From: DATBFG01 sp036558645
GTDB lineage: Bacteria > Acidobacteriota > Terriglobia > Terriglobales > Acidobacteriaceae
Direction of reading: 5' to 3'
Assembly (NCBI GenBank): GCA_036558645.1
Contig: DATBFG010000114.1
Coordinates: 206,050 to 270,049 of the forward strand
Length of the DNA stretch: 64,000 nucleotides
The notes beneath the pieces were generated by a model. It ran no database searches and had not been told where the DNA came from. It was given only the letters and a program-made list of their open reading frames with translations. Position numbers and translations under genes: made by a program. This document shows, one piece after another, positions 9,423-18,816 of the stretch; positions within the stretch are counted from its first letter, which is position 1; every line of letters starts with the position of its first letter.

Positions 9423-9515
9423 GCTCGCTCGATTATGCCAAAATCCGACACTCCCTGCCTGAAAACCTCCTCGACATGCTCAGATACTGAGAACACAAAA
9501 AGCGTGAGAGTGGGG

Positions 9516-10019
9516 TCAACGTGCGGAGGCACGTTGCCGAGCCAAGGTCGCGGAAGTGTGCAGATGGCAGATGGCGATGGCAAGAGCATCGGCCGCATCA
9601 GGAGGTTCCGGAATTTCGGCTAGATCAAGCAGCCGTGCGACCATCTCCTGGACCTGCACTTTCTCGGCTCTCCCGTACCCGACGACCGCTGACTTGATGG
9701 AAAGTGGAGAATACTCCGCGACGTCAAGTCCAGCGCGAGAAGCAGCGAGCATGGCGACACCGCGAACCTGTCCAAGCTTAAGGGCTGACTTTACATTGAC
9801 AGCGTAAAACACATCTTCAATCGCTACATTGTCTGGACGGTGTTGTTGGATGATTTGATCAATCTCATGAAAGATCGTGTTCAGACGCACAGACATGGCT
9901 TGCCGCGGAGAAGCCTTGACAGCACCAGAGCAAAGACACTGGAGTTTGTCGTCTTCAGAAAGCTCGACGACTCCGTAACCGGTGTATTCAGTGCCGCAAT
10001 CGATTCCGAGCACGCGCAT
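9516..10019 (-). CDS. ruvC: Holliday junction resolvase RuvC
   Basis: 167 residues. It begins MRVLGIDCGTEYTGYG. The four catalytic acids are all present: D7, E68 (VAIEDVFYAVNVKSALKLG), D141 and D144 (PDAADALAIAICH). RuvC cuts Holliday junctions symmetrically, together with the RuvAB helicase. ruvA and ruvB are not in this window. It lies 55 bases downstream of ybdD on the same strand. Confidence 0.95.
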   Translation of the reverse strand: MRVLGIDCGTEYTGYGVVELSEDDKLQCLCSGAVKASPRQAMSVRLNTIFHEIDQIIQQHRPDNVAIEDVFYAVNVKSALKLGQVRGVAMLAASRAGLDVAEYSPLSIKSAVVGYGRAEKVQVQEMVARLLDLAEIPEPPDAADALAIAICHLHTSATLARQRASAR

Positions 10020-10074
10020 GGGGTGAGTTTACGTCAGGCTCCAACCTTCAACAATTGTCATCGTGCATACCATG

Positions 10075-10299
10075 TCAGCAACAACGGGGACGGCGAGCCT
10101 TGCCCTGTTCGTTTTCGTTAAGGAATTCTGCATACGACCGGCGCGAAGGACTCAGCGCATTTCGCTGCAAAAAACGCGCGTAAGCAGACTCGTCAAACAC
10201 TTCTCGCAGCGCCGCCACGAAAAGCGAAACGCTACCCCGTGACAACTGGGAAAGACGGCCTATAGCCGAAGCAAAGCGGAATGACTTCCCTCTCGGCAT
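10075..10299 (-). CDS. ybdD: YbdD/YjiX-family small protein, partner of CstA
   Basis: 74 residues. The ATG at 10299 overlaps the cstA stop in a TGATG arrangement, so its translation is coupled to cstA. The sequence has the family pattern: a helical segment (SLFVAALREVFDESAYARFL), SPSRRSYAEFLNENEQGK, and the diagnostic C-terminal ARRPRCC. In other bacteria this small protein is encoded beside CstA/BtsT-type carriers and is reported to be needed for pyruvate uptake. The frame stays open upstream of 10299 within cstA, but that longer version does not fit the family, so I chose the coupled ATG. Confidence 0.85.
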   Translation of the reverse strand: MPRGKSFRFASAIGRLSQLSRGSVSLFVAALREVFDESAYARFLQRNALSPSRRSYAEFLNENEQGKARRPRCC

Positions 10300-12344
10300 C
10301 AGGCCTGCTCCTCCGCTGTAAAGCGAGTTGCCACAAAGGGGGCTTCCTTGACCCGTGCTTCCTTGCGACCAGAGAGCACACGTACCCACTCGCGTAATGA
10401 CTCAGCCAATATGAGCGCCACCAAAACTACCAAAAGACCGGCGACTGCGGCATCAAGGCGATCGTTGAAGATGCGCCGAGCCAGGTCAGGCCCAGCTCCT
10501 GAAAGTTCGAGCTGGCGTGCATGGGAGAGAAATCCAAGGCGTGGATCGTCACTGAAGATCTTTTGCCACGATGCCGTGAATGTCACCGCAACGAGCCAGA
10601 CCAGAGGCAAGAGGGTCACTGCGATATACCGGGTCTTACCCATCTTGACGATGATCGTAGTGGCCACGCAGAGGGCGACGATGGCCAGCAGCTGATTGGA
10701 GATCCCAAACAACGGCCAGAGCGAGTTGATTCCGCCCAATGGATCTTTTACTCCCTGCCAAAGGAAGAATCCCCATGCCGCCACGATGAGAGCGCTGGTG
10801 CCAAGAATGGATGGGTACCAACTTGTGCGTCCGAACGGCTTCCAGATGTGGCCGAGGGCATCCTGGATCATGAAGCGGCCTACACGCGTACCGGCATCGA
10901 GAACAGTGAGGATAAATAACGCCTCAAACATGATGGCGAAGTGATACCAGATGGCCATAACTGCCTGTCCGCCGAGGCTGTGCGAAAAGATATTTGCCAT
11001 ACCGACAGCGAAAACTGGGGCGCCGCCTGTTCTATTGAACAAAGTCTGCTCGCCCACTGATTGAGCCAAGCCATGCATGTCCGCAGCGGTAACGAAAAAG
11101 CCCCAGTTCGAGATCGTTGCGGCTGCAGCTTCCGGCGACTGCCCCACGACACCTGCGGGACTGTTGATGGCGAAATAAGTTCCCGGTTGCAACACGCAGG
11201 CCGCGATGGTGGCCATAATCGCGACAAGAGATTCCGCCATCATGGCTCCGTAACCGACCATGCGGGTTTCGTGCTCGCGACGAATGAGCTTTGGCGTAGT
11301 GCCGCTGGAAATCAAAGAATGAAATCCGCTGATAGCGCCGCAGGCAATCGTGATGAAGGCAAACGGGAAGATGGTTCCCGCGAAGACTGGCCCCGATCCA
11401 TCGATGAACCGCGTAAGTGCGGGCATATGCAGCGTCGGGCGAGCAATAATGATTCCCAAGGCCAGCATGCCGATGGTTCCTAATTTCACGAATGTGCTCA
11501 GGTAGTCGCGTGGCGCGAGCAAAAGCCACACAGGTAAAGCCGAAGCGGCAAAACCATAGATGATGATCACAATGGCGAGCGTCGTCGCAGAATAGGTAAA
11601 CAACGCGGCTACAGGGGGAGTTTGGGAAACCCATTGTCCACCCCAAATCGCGATCAACACCAGGACAAATCCTAGAATCGAACTCTCGAGTACTCGGCCC
11701 GGTCGCAGGCGCCGGATATACAGTCCCATCAGGATGGCGATAGGAATTGTCATCGCAATAGTGAAAACGCCCCACGGACTTGACTTCAGCGCATTAACAA
11801 CGATCAGGGCGCAGGCACAAAGCAGGATGACGATGATGCTTATTACGGCCAGATATGCCACGAAACCACCCATCTGGCCGATTTCCTCGCGAGCCATCTC
11901 GGTCATGGATTTGCCATCGCGGCGAACGGAGAAGAGCAGGATTACGAAGTCCTGAACGCAACCGCCCAACACAGACCCGGCAAGAATCCATAGAGTTCCA
12001 GGCAAATAACCGAACTGCGCGGCCAGCACCGGGCCTACGAGTGGACCCGGTCCGGCAATGGCAGCGAAATGATGCCCAAACACTACCCACTTGTTTGTGG
12101 GAACAAAATCGCGACCATTGTCCAGGCGCTCGGCGGGCGTGGCGCGATTAGGATCGAGCGCCAACACTTTTGCGGAAATGAAGGCGCTATAGAAACGGTA
12201 TCCCAGGGCATAGCAACAGAACGCTGCCACCACCAACCACATGGCACTGATTTGCTCGCCACGGTGCAATGCGATCGTCGCTACCGACAAGACACCTAAC
12301 ACAATCACGACCAGCCACATTATTGCTCTTAGAGTTTTGGGCAT
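10299..12344 (-). CDS. cstA: CstA-family carbon starvation / pyruvate-peptide transporter
   Basis: About 681 residues and an integral membrane protein with many hydrophobic segments. Family motifs are RFYSAFISAKVLALD, TPAERLDNGRDFVPTNKWV, FGHHFAAIAGPGPLVGPV and AQFGYLPGTLWIL near the N-terminus, then SGFHSLISSGTTPK in the middle. The C-terminal GISNQLLAIVALCVATT is also typical. Family members import pyruvate or peptides, often during carbon starvation. Either a GTG at 12347 or an ATG at 12344 could serve; AGGAG is immediately upstream and favours the ATG. The upstream intergenic region holds a CRP-like palindrome at 12478. It is coupled to ybdD downstream. Confidence 0.95.
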   Translation of the reverse strand: MPKTLRAIMWLVVIVLGVLSVATIALHRGEQISAMWLVVAAFCCYALGYRFYSAFISAKVLALDPNRATPAERLDNGRDFVPTNKWVVFGHHFAAIAGPGPLVGPVLAAQFGYLPGTLWILAGSVLGGCVQDFVILLFSVRRDGKSMTEMAREEIGQMGGFVAYLAVISIIVILLCACALIVVNALKSSPWGVFTIAMTIPIAILMGLYIRRLRPGRVLESSILGFVLVLIAIWGGQWVSQTPPVAALFTYSATTLAIVIIIYGFAASALPVWLLLAPRDYLSTFVKLGTIGMLALGIIIARPTLHMPALTRFIDGSGPVFAGTIFPFAFITIACGAISGFHSLISSGTTPKLIRREHETRMVGYGAMMAESLVAIMATIAACVLQPGTYFAINSPAGVVGQSPEAAAATISNWGFFVTAADMHGLAQSVGEQTLFNRTGGAPVFAVGMANIFSHSLGGQAVMAIWYHFAIMFEALFILTVLDAGTRVGRFMIQDALGHIWKPFGRTSWYPSILGTSALIVAAWGFFLWQGVKDPLGGINSLWPLFGISNQLLAIVALCVATTIIVKMGKTRYIAVTLLPLVWLVAVTFTASWQKIFSDDPRLGFLSHARQLELSGAGPDLARRIFNDRLDAAVAGLLVVLVALILAESLREWVRVLSGRKEARVKEAPFVATRFTAEEQA

Positions 12345-12477
12345 CACTCCTCAGAAGTCCGAATTGTTGCTTGCGATCTGAACGCGAACATTGTCAACAA
12401 ACCTGTTGTTTGGCGCAATGGCATTGCGGCTCGCCAGTGTGCGAAAACAACTCTGCAGGTCCAGAGCCAAGTTGTCA

Positions 12478-12493
12478 TGTGCTCTACATCACA
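12478..12493. promoter_or_regulatory. CRP-like palindrome between cstA and pfkA
   Basis: TGTGC-N6-TCACA, one mismatch from the CRP consensus TGTGA-N6-TCACA. It lies 134 bases upstream of the cstA start and 138 bases upstream of the pfkA start in a divergent intergenic region, so it could act on either gene. In Escherichia coli cstA is CRP-activated, which makes the position suggestive. I see no clear -35/-10 pair around it. Confidence 0.4.
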
Positions 12494-12630
12494 CGGCACG
12501 AATCGATTTAATGGTAATCTTTATTTTCCAAGCTCGTGGGTAAAGAGAGGCGAAGGTGTACCTGAGGGGGTATTGCCCCTTCCCACTAACGAATGGCGCA
12601 ACCATTCCCATTCATACAGGAGAGCAGGCG

Positions 12631-13710
12631 ATGAAAGTTGGAATGTTAACCGGCGGCGGAGATTGTCCAGGACTGAATGCAGTCATTCGAGCGGTCGTGC
12701 GCAAAGGATGTTTTCACTATCAGGATGAATTTCTTGGTTTCATGGAAGGCTGGCGTGGGCTGGTAGAAGATAAGAGCATGGTGCTCGACCTGGAGAGCGT
12801 CAGCGGAATTCTCCCGCAAGGGGGGACCATTTTGCGCACATCGCGAACCAATCCTGCGAAGAAATCCGACGGCTTGGACAAGTGCATCGCCACTCTAAAG
12901 TCACATGGGATTCAGGCGTTAATAGCAATTGGCGGCGACGACACGCTCTCGGTCGCGCAGAAGCTGCACGAAAAAGGAATAAAAGTGGTTGGTGTCCCTA
13001 AGACGATCGACAACGATCTTTCCGGGACCGATTACACCTTTGGTTTCGATACAGCCGTCAACGTCGCCACTGCGGCCATCGATCGAGTACATACGACCGC
13101 CGAAGCCCACAACCGCGTCATGGTGGTGGAGGTCATGGGCCGCGACTCAGGGTGGATTGCCATGTACAGCGGCATTGGTGGCGGTGCGGATGTCATCCTC
13201 GTTCCGGAGCTGCCATTTGACATCGATAAAGTCGCCGAAACGATCCAGGCGAGGCACTCCCGCGGGCGTTACTTCAGCATCGTAGTCGCGGCCGAAGGCG
13301 CAAAGTTTTCCAGCGATCCCGAAACATCGCACGGCGATGCAGTCGTGGCGGACCTTGGCCGCGACGAATTCGGCCATGTCCGCCTGGGAGGGATCGGCAA
13401 CCTATTAGCCCGGGAGATCGAAAAGCGCACCGGATTCGAGACTCGCGCGGTTGTACTGGGCCACATACAGCGGGGCGGTACGCCGACTGCATTCGACCGA
13501 GTGCTGGCGACACGATATGGCATAGGTGCGATCGACATGGTGCATCGCAACGAGTCAGGCACAATGGCAGCATTGCGGGGAAACAAGATCATCTCCGTGC
13601 CTTTGACCGAGGCGTTGGCCAAGAACCGGAAGGTCGATCCGGAGATGATCGAAGTCGCCCGCAGCATTCTCGAAGGGTCACCGGTCGACAAGCACCCGGT
13701 CGCACATTAA
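12631..13710 (+). CDS. pfkA: 6-phosphofructokinase, predicted pyrophosphate-dependent
   Basis: 359 residues, PfkA superfamily. It begins MKVGMLTGGGDCPGLNAVIR. Two residues that separate ATP from PPi enzymes are both of the PPi type here: Asp104 in GGDDT (Gly in ATP enzymes) and Lys124 in PKTIDND (Gly in typical ATP enzymes). The fructose-6-phosphate site has VEVMGRDSGWIA and GHIQRGGTPTAFDR. The enzyme would interconvert fructose 6-phosphate and fructose 1,6-bisphosphate, reversibly if PPi is used. The frame is open from 12556, but the ATG at 12631 has AGGAGA 7 bases upstream and matches the family start. A downstream membrane-protein gene follows after 50 bases. The PPi prediction rests on those two residues only. 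Confidence 0.92.
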   Translation: MKVGMLTGGGDCPGLNAVIRAVVRKGCFHYQDEFLGFMEGWRGLVEDKSMVLDLESVSGILPQGGTILRTSRTNPAKKSDGLDKCIATLKSHGIQALIAIGGDDTLSVAQKLHEKGIKVVGVPKTIDNDLSGTDYTFGFDTAVNVATAAIDRVHTTAEAHNRVMVVEVMGRDSGWIAMYSGIGGGADVILVPELPFDIDKVAETIQARHSRGRYFSIVVAAEGAKFSSDPETSHGDAVVADLGRDEFGHVRLGGIGNLLAREIEKRTGFETRAVVLGHIQRGGTPTAFDRVLATRYGIGAIDMVHRNESGTMAALRGNKIISVPLTEALAKNRKVDPEMIEVARSILEGSPVDKHPVAH

Positions 13711-13760
13711 ACTTCCAATACGCTGGACAAATTGAAAATCTCAGGCGTATTGGTGAAAAC

Positions 13761-15494
13761 GTGGCGCTCCTAGAGGGACTCTACGCCAGCCTCGCGCCCG
13801 TTCTTCTGATCGTTATTGAATGTTTCATGGTCGTCGGCTCGGTGACCATGATCCTTTTACGCTCGTCACGAGGTCGCCGGTCAACGCCGGCATTTCGTGC
13901 TGCAGAGCGAGCATTTTCTCGCCTGGCGGCCCACAAGCGACTTTCCGTTGTCGCGGTCGGCGCGATGGTCCTCACCTTGCGGGCCGCACTGATTCCCGTG
14001 ATCGGGATTCCACAACCCAGGTGGGATGATGAGTACAGCTACCTGCTGGCAGGAAAGACCTTTGCCTTAGGCCGGATCACCAATCCGACGCACCCAATGT
14101 GGGTACACTTTGAAAGCTTCCACATCATCCATCACCCCACGTACATGTCGATGTACCCACCGGCACAGGGAATTGTGCTGGCTTCGGGCACCCTGGTCGG
14201 CGGAAATCCGTGGTGGGGCGTGTGGCTGATTGCGGGTATTACATTCGGGGCTCTTACCTGGATGCTGCAGGGCTGGTTCCCCGCTGGATGGGCCCTATTT
14301 GGCGGCGTACTCGCGGCGTTACGGCTCGGCATACTCAGCTATTGGACCAACAGCTACTTCACGACGGCGGTGTCTGCTCTCGGAGGAGCATTGGTTTTCG
14401 GCGCACTCCCACGTATCAGGAAATACGCTAGAACGCGCGATGCGATTGTGATGGGAATGGGATTGGCGATCCTGGCAAACAGCCGTCCCTACGAAGGCTT
14501 CATGCTAAGCCTGCCGGTGGCTGTCGCAATGGCAGCCTGGTTGTTGGGAATGTTGAGAAAAAAGAAAAAACAGCTATTCGCGACGGCAGTGAAGAACGTT
14601 GTATTGCCACTCGTTCTCATCCTCGTCGTTAGTGGAACCGGCATGGGGTATTACTACTGGCGATTGACCGGCAGCCCATTTCGTACGGGCTATGAGGTCA
14701 ACCGTTCAACTTACGCCATGGCTCCCTATTTCATCTGGCAGCACTTGAGACCGGAGCCGGTCTACCGTCACGCGGAGATGCGCGACTACTTTGCCGGATG
14801 GGAAGTAGCCGAGTTTCAAAAGGCACGTTCCCTTGATGGGCTTATGTTGCGCACCATTGAAAAGATACGTTGGTGGTGGATTTTTTATGTAGGACCAGTC
14901 CTTACTATCGGCTTGTTGGATTTTCCCCGCATCTTACACGATCGCAAAATGACATTTGTGCTGTGGACAGGAGGATGGTTTTTTCTGGCAACTGTAGTAG
15001 AAACGTGGTCGCTACCCCATTACATTGCTCCCGCGACTGGCTTGCTTTACATCATGGTTCTGCAAGGCTTGCGACATCTTCGACAGTGGAACCGGGAGAG
15101 TACGCGTGCCGGTGAGTCTATGGTGCGAGCAGTGATGTTGGTCAGCGTGGCAATGGTGGTCTTGCGAATCCTTTGCGCAATGATTCACGTTGGTGTCGAG
15201 CCGCCCTGGCCGCGTGGCAATCTATTTCGCGCGAGCGCGGTCGCACAGCTCAACGCCATGCCCGGCAATCAGCTCGTAATCGTGCACCATGGCCCGATCC
15301 ATAAGGCTGGTGGTGAATGGGTCGCGAACGATCCAGATATCGACGCGTCTAAGGTAGCCTGGGCGCAAGACATGGGGCTTGAGCAGAACAAAGAATTGCT
15401 CGACTACTTCCACGATCGCAAGGCGTGGTTTGTAGATGCTCTAGCTGATCCTCCTCATCTGGAGCCCTATCCACAAACCAATCCACCTCACTAA
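13761..15494 (+). CDS. Multi-spanning membrane protein, GT-C glycosyltransferase-like
   Basis: 577 residues with about ten hydrophobic segments. After the first membrane helices comes RWDDEYSYLLAGKTFALG, followed by HHPTYMSMYPPAQGIVLA. The acidic DDE in the first large loop resembles the catalytic loop acids of GT-C enzymes (PMT/ArnT/GT39-GT83), which use lipid-linked sugars on the outer face of the membrane. The C-terminal ~120 residues form a soluble domain (MPGNQLVIVHHGPIHKAGGE). The start is a GTG at 13761 with only a weak GGTGA upstream. A specific donor or acceptor cannot be named. It converges with the BNR-protein gene, leaving a 19-base gap. Confidence 0.7.
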   Translation: MALLEGLYASLAPVLLIVIECFMVVGSVTMILLRSSRGRRSTPAFRAAERAFSRLAAHKRLSVVAVGAMVLTLRAALIPVIGIPQPRWDDEYSYLLAGKTFALGRITNPTHPMWVHFESFHIIHHPTYMSMYPPAQGIVLASGTLVGGNPWWGVWLIAGITFGALTWMLQGWFPAGWALFGGVLAALRLGILSYWTNSYFTTAVSALGGALVFGALPRIRKYARTRDAIVMGMGLAILANSRPYEGFMLSLPVAVAMAAWLLGMLRKKKKQLFATAVKNVVLPLVLILVVSGTGMGYYYWRLTGSPFRTGYEVNRSTYAMAPYFIWQHLRPEPVYRHAEMRDYFAGWEVAEFQKARSLDGLMLRTIEKIRWWWIFYVGPVLTIGLLDFPRILHDRKMTFVLWTGGWFFLATVVETWSLPHYIAPATGLLYIMVLQGLRHLRQWNRESTRAGESMVRAVMLVSVAMVVLRILCAMIHVGVEPPWPRGNLFRASAVAQLNAMPGNQLVIVHHGPIHKAGGEWVANDPDIDASKVAWAQDMGLEQNKELLDYFHDRKAWFVDALADPPHLEPYPQTNPPH

Positions 15495-15513
15495 GTTCAT
15501 CCAGCTGTTGTTT

Positions 15514-18500
15514 CTAGTGTTGACCTGGTGCCGTCGGCTGTTGTTCAGCCAAGTTTGGAGCGATATAAATTGCCGGCACGCTTTGCTTCTGCATGGCATC
15601 GTTGAGCGCCACAACATCCGTGGTCATGATCTGCTTCCACTGGGCGATGAGTGGTGTTGCCTGGTTGCTCAGGCTTTCAAATGCAGCGTAGTGCTGCTGC
15701 GTGGGAGCACCATCGCCGACGCCTACGACGAAAGCCAGCGAGTGCAACTGTTCATCAATTAGCACAGGAAAGTTCAGGCTAGCCTCTGAGGACTTGATCT
15801 TGACCTGCAGCAAGCCTTCTTCGATCGGCGTCATCTTTTTGTCGAGAGCTTCGCAGCTCGCGAGGATTGCCTTATAGCGCGCATCATCGGAGAGCCTGCT
15901 CTGCAATCCATGGAATTGGGTACGGATGTTGCGGATGTCGTTCACGGCCGCGTGCAGTTCACTCAACTGATCACGGATTTTCATCTGCAGGTCAAATTGT
16001 CTTTGAAGATCGGCCATCGATACGTTTACGCGTGGATCCACTTTCAGCTCAAAAGACTCGGTTTGCGACTTGCCGTTGGCAGTAAGCCTGACCTGGTAGT
16101 TACCGGGTAAAGCATAGGGCCCACGACTGCGGAATTCGGCGCCGACTTCGCCGGGTAATTTGCGAGGCCCGTCATAGCGAAGATCCCAGGCAAAGCGGTT
16201 TAGCCCGGCATCCACAGGAATTTTTTCCTGTGGCGGTTGCTGGTCAGGCCATTCGGGCGGCGTCTCGGCTTCTTTCTTCTCTATACTGGAGTACCGCCGC
16301 ACAACCTTATTCTGCGCATCGAGAATCTCGAGTGTAACTTCGCCCTTAGGAGCCTGACCGAAGTAGTACGAGAAAACTGCGCCGTTCGGAGGGTTGGGAG
16401 CGACAGGCTGACGCCGTTCATAGTCTTCGGGCCACAGGAATCGTGTGATGGTGTGTGGTTTGTACAGGACAGCGTCCACGTTCCCGGTATGAACCGACAG
16501 TTGCCGAAGTGGAGTGATGTCATCGAGAATCCAGAAGGATCGGCCATGGGTAGCGACTGCGATGTCGTCATCCTTGACGATCAGGTCATGAATTGGCGAA
16601 GTGGGAAGATTCAGCTGCAGAGATTGCCACTGCACCCCATCGTTGAAGGACACGAAGATACCGGTTTCAGTTCCTGCGTAGAGCAGGCCCTTCTGCTGCG
16701 GGTCCTCCCGGACAACGTGCGTGTATGCACCGTCAGGGATACCGTTCGTAATCTTGGTCCAGGTCTTTCCGAAGTCGGTCGTCTTGTAGAGGTACGGACG
16801 AACATCATCGAGCTTGTGCGTATCCACAGCTGCGTAGGCTGTTCCGGCATCGTGTGGAGAAGCGTCGATCAAGCTGACGAGGCTCCACTCCGGCATGCCC
16901 TTTGGTGTGACATCGGTCCAGTGTTGTCCACCATCCCGCGTGAGCTTGATGAGACCATCGTCGGTGCCCGCCCAGATTAGATCCTTTTGCTTAGGCGACT
17001 CGGCAACCGTGAATACCGTGTCGTAGTACTCAACGGTCGTGTTGTCTTTAGTCAACGGGCCACCCGAACTTTCCTGCTTGCTCTTATCGTTCCGCGTCAG
17101 ATCAGGACTGATGGGCGTCCAGCTCGTACCGTGGTCGGTGCTCTTGAAAACGACTTCTGTCGCCGTGTAGAGAACATCGGGATTGAAGGGAGAGAGGGCG
17201 ATGGGATCTGTCCACGCGCCACGGTACTTCAGGTCTTTTGCGCCGTGTCCGCTGCTGTCGATAGGCCAGACGGTGATGTCCTGCACCTGACGGGCACGAT
17301 TGTTCAAGCGGGTGATCAGGCCGCCACCTGAACCTGCGTAGACGATATCGGGATCGCGCGGATCGGGAATGATGTAGCCGCTTTCACCTCCTCCAACGTC
17401 GTACCAATGTTGGCGCCCGATGTATCCGTCGTCGCTGCGGCTGGCGATGCCTACGGTTGAATTGTCCTGTTGCGCTCCGTAAAGGTAATAGAGGGGCCGG
17501 TTATCGGCGGCAACATGGTAGAACTGCGCAGTCGGCTGATTGTACTGGGTGCTCCAACTCTTGCCGCCGTCAACACTGATGGTAGCGCCACCATCGTTGC
17601 CATTGATCATCCGCTGTGGATTTTGGGGATCGATCCAAAGTCCGTGATGGTCGCCATGCGGCGCGGGAAGCAGCGTTAGACTCTTGCCACCATCGCCGGA
17701 ACGGAACATTCCGGTGTTGAGCATGTACACTGTGTCTGCACTTTTGGGATCGGCAAAAATGTGAGTGAAATACCAGGCACGCTGCGTCAACCGTTGATCG
17801 TCATTCACACGCGTCCAGCTATCACCACCATCATCCGAACGAAAGAGACCGCCTTCTTTGGCCTCGATGAGCGCATAAACACGATTGGAGTCGGCTCCTG
17901 AAACGGATACTCCAATGCGCCCGAGCAATCCCTCGGGAATTCCATTTCCCTCAAGTCGCTTCCAATTGCTGCCGCCGTCGACAGAACGGTAGAGCCCGCT
18001 GCCCGGCCCGCCGCTGGAAAGGCTCCACGGCGTACGCTGTGCCTCATACATCGCGGCGAGCATCACGTTCGGATTGTGAGGATCGGCGGTGAGATCGATA
18101 GCTCCCGTCTTGTCATCCTTGTAGAGAACCTTGTCCCAGGTCTTGCCACCATCATGGGAGCGGTAGACACCACGTTCGGGGTTCGAACCATAGGCGTGAC
18201 CGAAGGCGGCAACGTAAACGATATCGGGATTGCGTGGATTCACCAGCACGCGGGAAATGTGCTGAGTCTCCTTCAGACCTATGTAAGACCAACTCTTGCC
18301 GCCATCGGTCGATTTGTACACTCCATTGCCATAGGAAATGTTCCCGCGGATGCAGGACTCGCCAGTACCGACATAGATGATGCCTGGATTCGATTCGGAT
18401 ACAGCTATCGCGCCGATAGAGGCAAATGGTTCCTTGTCGGTCAACGATACCCAGGTGTTGCCGCCATCATTCGTGCGCCAAACCCCTCCGGCAACACCGC

Positions 18501-18690
18501 CGAAGTAGAAGGTGTACGGATCGCCTGGTATACCCGTCACGGCAAGCACGCGGCCTCCGCGGAAAGGGCCGACTAACCGCCACTTCATACCCTTCATCTG
18601 GGCGGGATTGTATTGTTGGGCGAATGCAACCGCACCAATCATGAAAATGCTTAGAAGAAAAGAAACAGTCGAGCGCATACCTCGGCTCAT
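15514..18690 (-). CDS. Large secreted BNR/sortilin-type beta-propeller protein
   Basis: 1,058 residues with a signal peptide (STVSFLLSIFMIGAVAFA). About ten BNR/Asp-box motifs follow (KSTDGGKSW, RSHDGGKTW, RSVDGGSNW, RSDDGGDSW, SVDGGKSW, KSTDHGTSW, LTRDGGQHW, KTTDFGKTW), spread over residues ~50-710. They indicate one or two beta-propellers of the VPS10/sortilin type. The C-terminal ~300 residues contain a beta domain (GEVTLEILDAQNKVVRRYS) and a helical bundle (LQRQFDLQMKIRDQLSELHAAV). Such proteins are abundant in Acidobacteriota and are often annotated as glycosyl hydrolases, but I see no catalytic residues that would support this. The ATG at 18690 has AAGGAGG 8 bases upstream. Confidence 0.85.
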   Translation of the reverse strand: MSRGMRSTVSFLLSIFMIGAVAFAQQYNPAQMKGMKWRLVGPFRGGRVLAVTGIPGDPYTFYFGGVAGGVWRTNDGGNTWVSLTDKEPFASIGAIAVSESNPGIIYVGTGESCIRGNISYGNGVYKSTDGGKSWSYIGLKETQHISRVLVNPRNPDIVYVAAFGHAYGSNPERGVYRSHDGGKTWDKVLYKDDKTGAIDLTADPHNPNVMLAAMYEAQRTPWSLSSGGPGSGLYRSVDGGSNWKRLEGNGIPEGLLGRIGVSVSGADSNRVYALIEAKEGGLFRSDDGGDSWTRVNDDQRLTQRAWYFTHIFADPKSADTVYMLNTGMFRSGDGGKSLTLLPAPHGDHHGLWIDPQNPQRMINGNDGGATISVDGGKSWSTQYNQPTAQFYHVAADNRPLYYLYGAQQDNSTVGIASRSDDGYIGRQHWYDVGGGESGYIIPDPRDPDIVYAGSGGGLITRLNNRARQVQDITVWPIDSSGHGAKDLKYRGAWTDPIALSPFNPDVLYTATEVVFKSTDHGTSWTPISPDLTRNDKSKQESSGGPLTKDNTTVEYYDTVFTVAESPKQKDLIWAGTDDGLIKLTRDGGQHWTDVTPKGMPEWSLVSLIDASPHDAGTAYAAVDTHKLDDVRPYLYKTTDFGKTWTKITNGIPDGAYTHVVREDPQQKGLLYAGTETGIFVSFNDGVQWQSLQLNLPTSPIHDLIVKDDDIAVATHGRSFWILDDITPLRQLSVHTGNVDAVLYKPHTITRFLWPEDYERRQPVAPNPPNGAVFSYYFGQAPKGEVTLEILDAQNKVVRRYSSIEKKEAETPPEWPDQQPPQEKIPVDAGLNRFAWDLRYDGPRKLPGEVGAEFRSRGPYALPGNYQVRLTANGKSQTESFELKVDPRVNVSMADLQRQFDLQMKIRDQLSELHAAVNDIRNIRTQFHGLQSRLSDDARYKAILASCEALDKKMTPIEEGLLQVKIKSSEASLNFPVLIDEQLHSLAFVVGVGDGAPTQQHYAAFESLSNQATPLIAQWKQIMTTDVVALNDAMQKQSVPAIYIAPNLAEQQPTAPGQH

Positions 18691-18816
18691 GGGATGGCCT
18701 CCTTAAAGAAAGAGAAAGGGAAATTCATCTTACTACGTTCTGACAATCGAACGAATCATGCCGCAGCTCACATCCACAGCAAAATTCGCGGGGTCTCAGG
18801 CAAAATTCGGATCAGA

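Noticed and set aside
11032..11775. 247-codon frame on the same strand as cstA but in another phase
   Set aside because: cstA family motifs run continuously through the region, so this is an out-of-phase shadow.
16237..16980. 247-codon plus-strand frame opposite the BNR protein gene
   Set aside because: The minus-strand gene has signal peptide, ribosome-binding site and repeated Asp-box motifs. The opposite frame has none.
18180..18200. GGTTCGAACC-like sequence resembling a tRNA T-loop
   Set aside because: It is inside the coding sequence of the BNR protein, and no acceptor stem or anticodon arm can be built around it.
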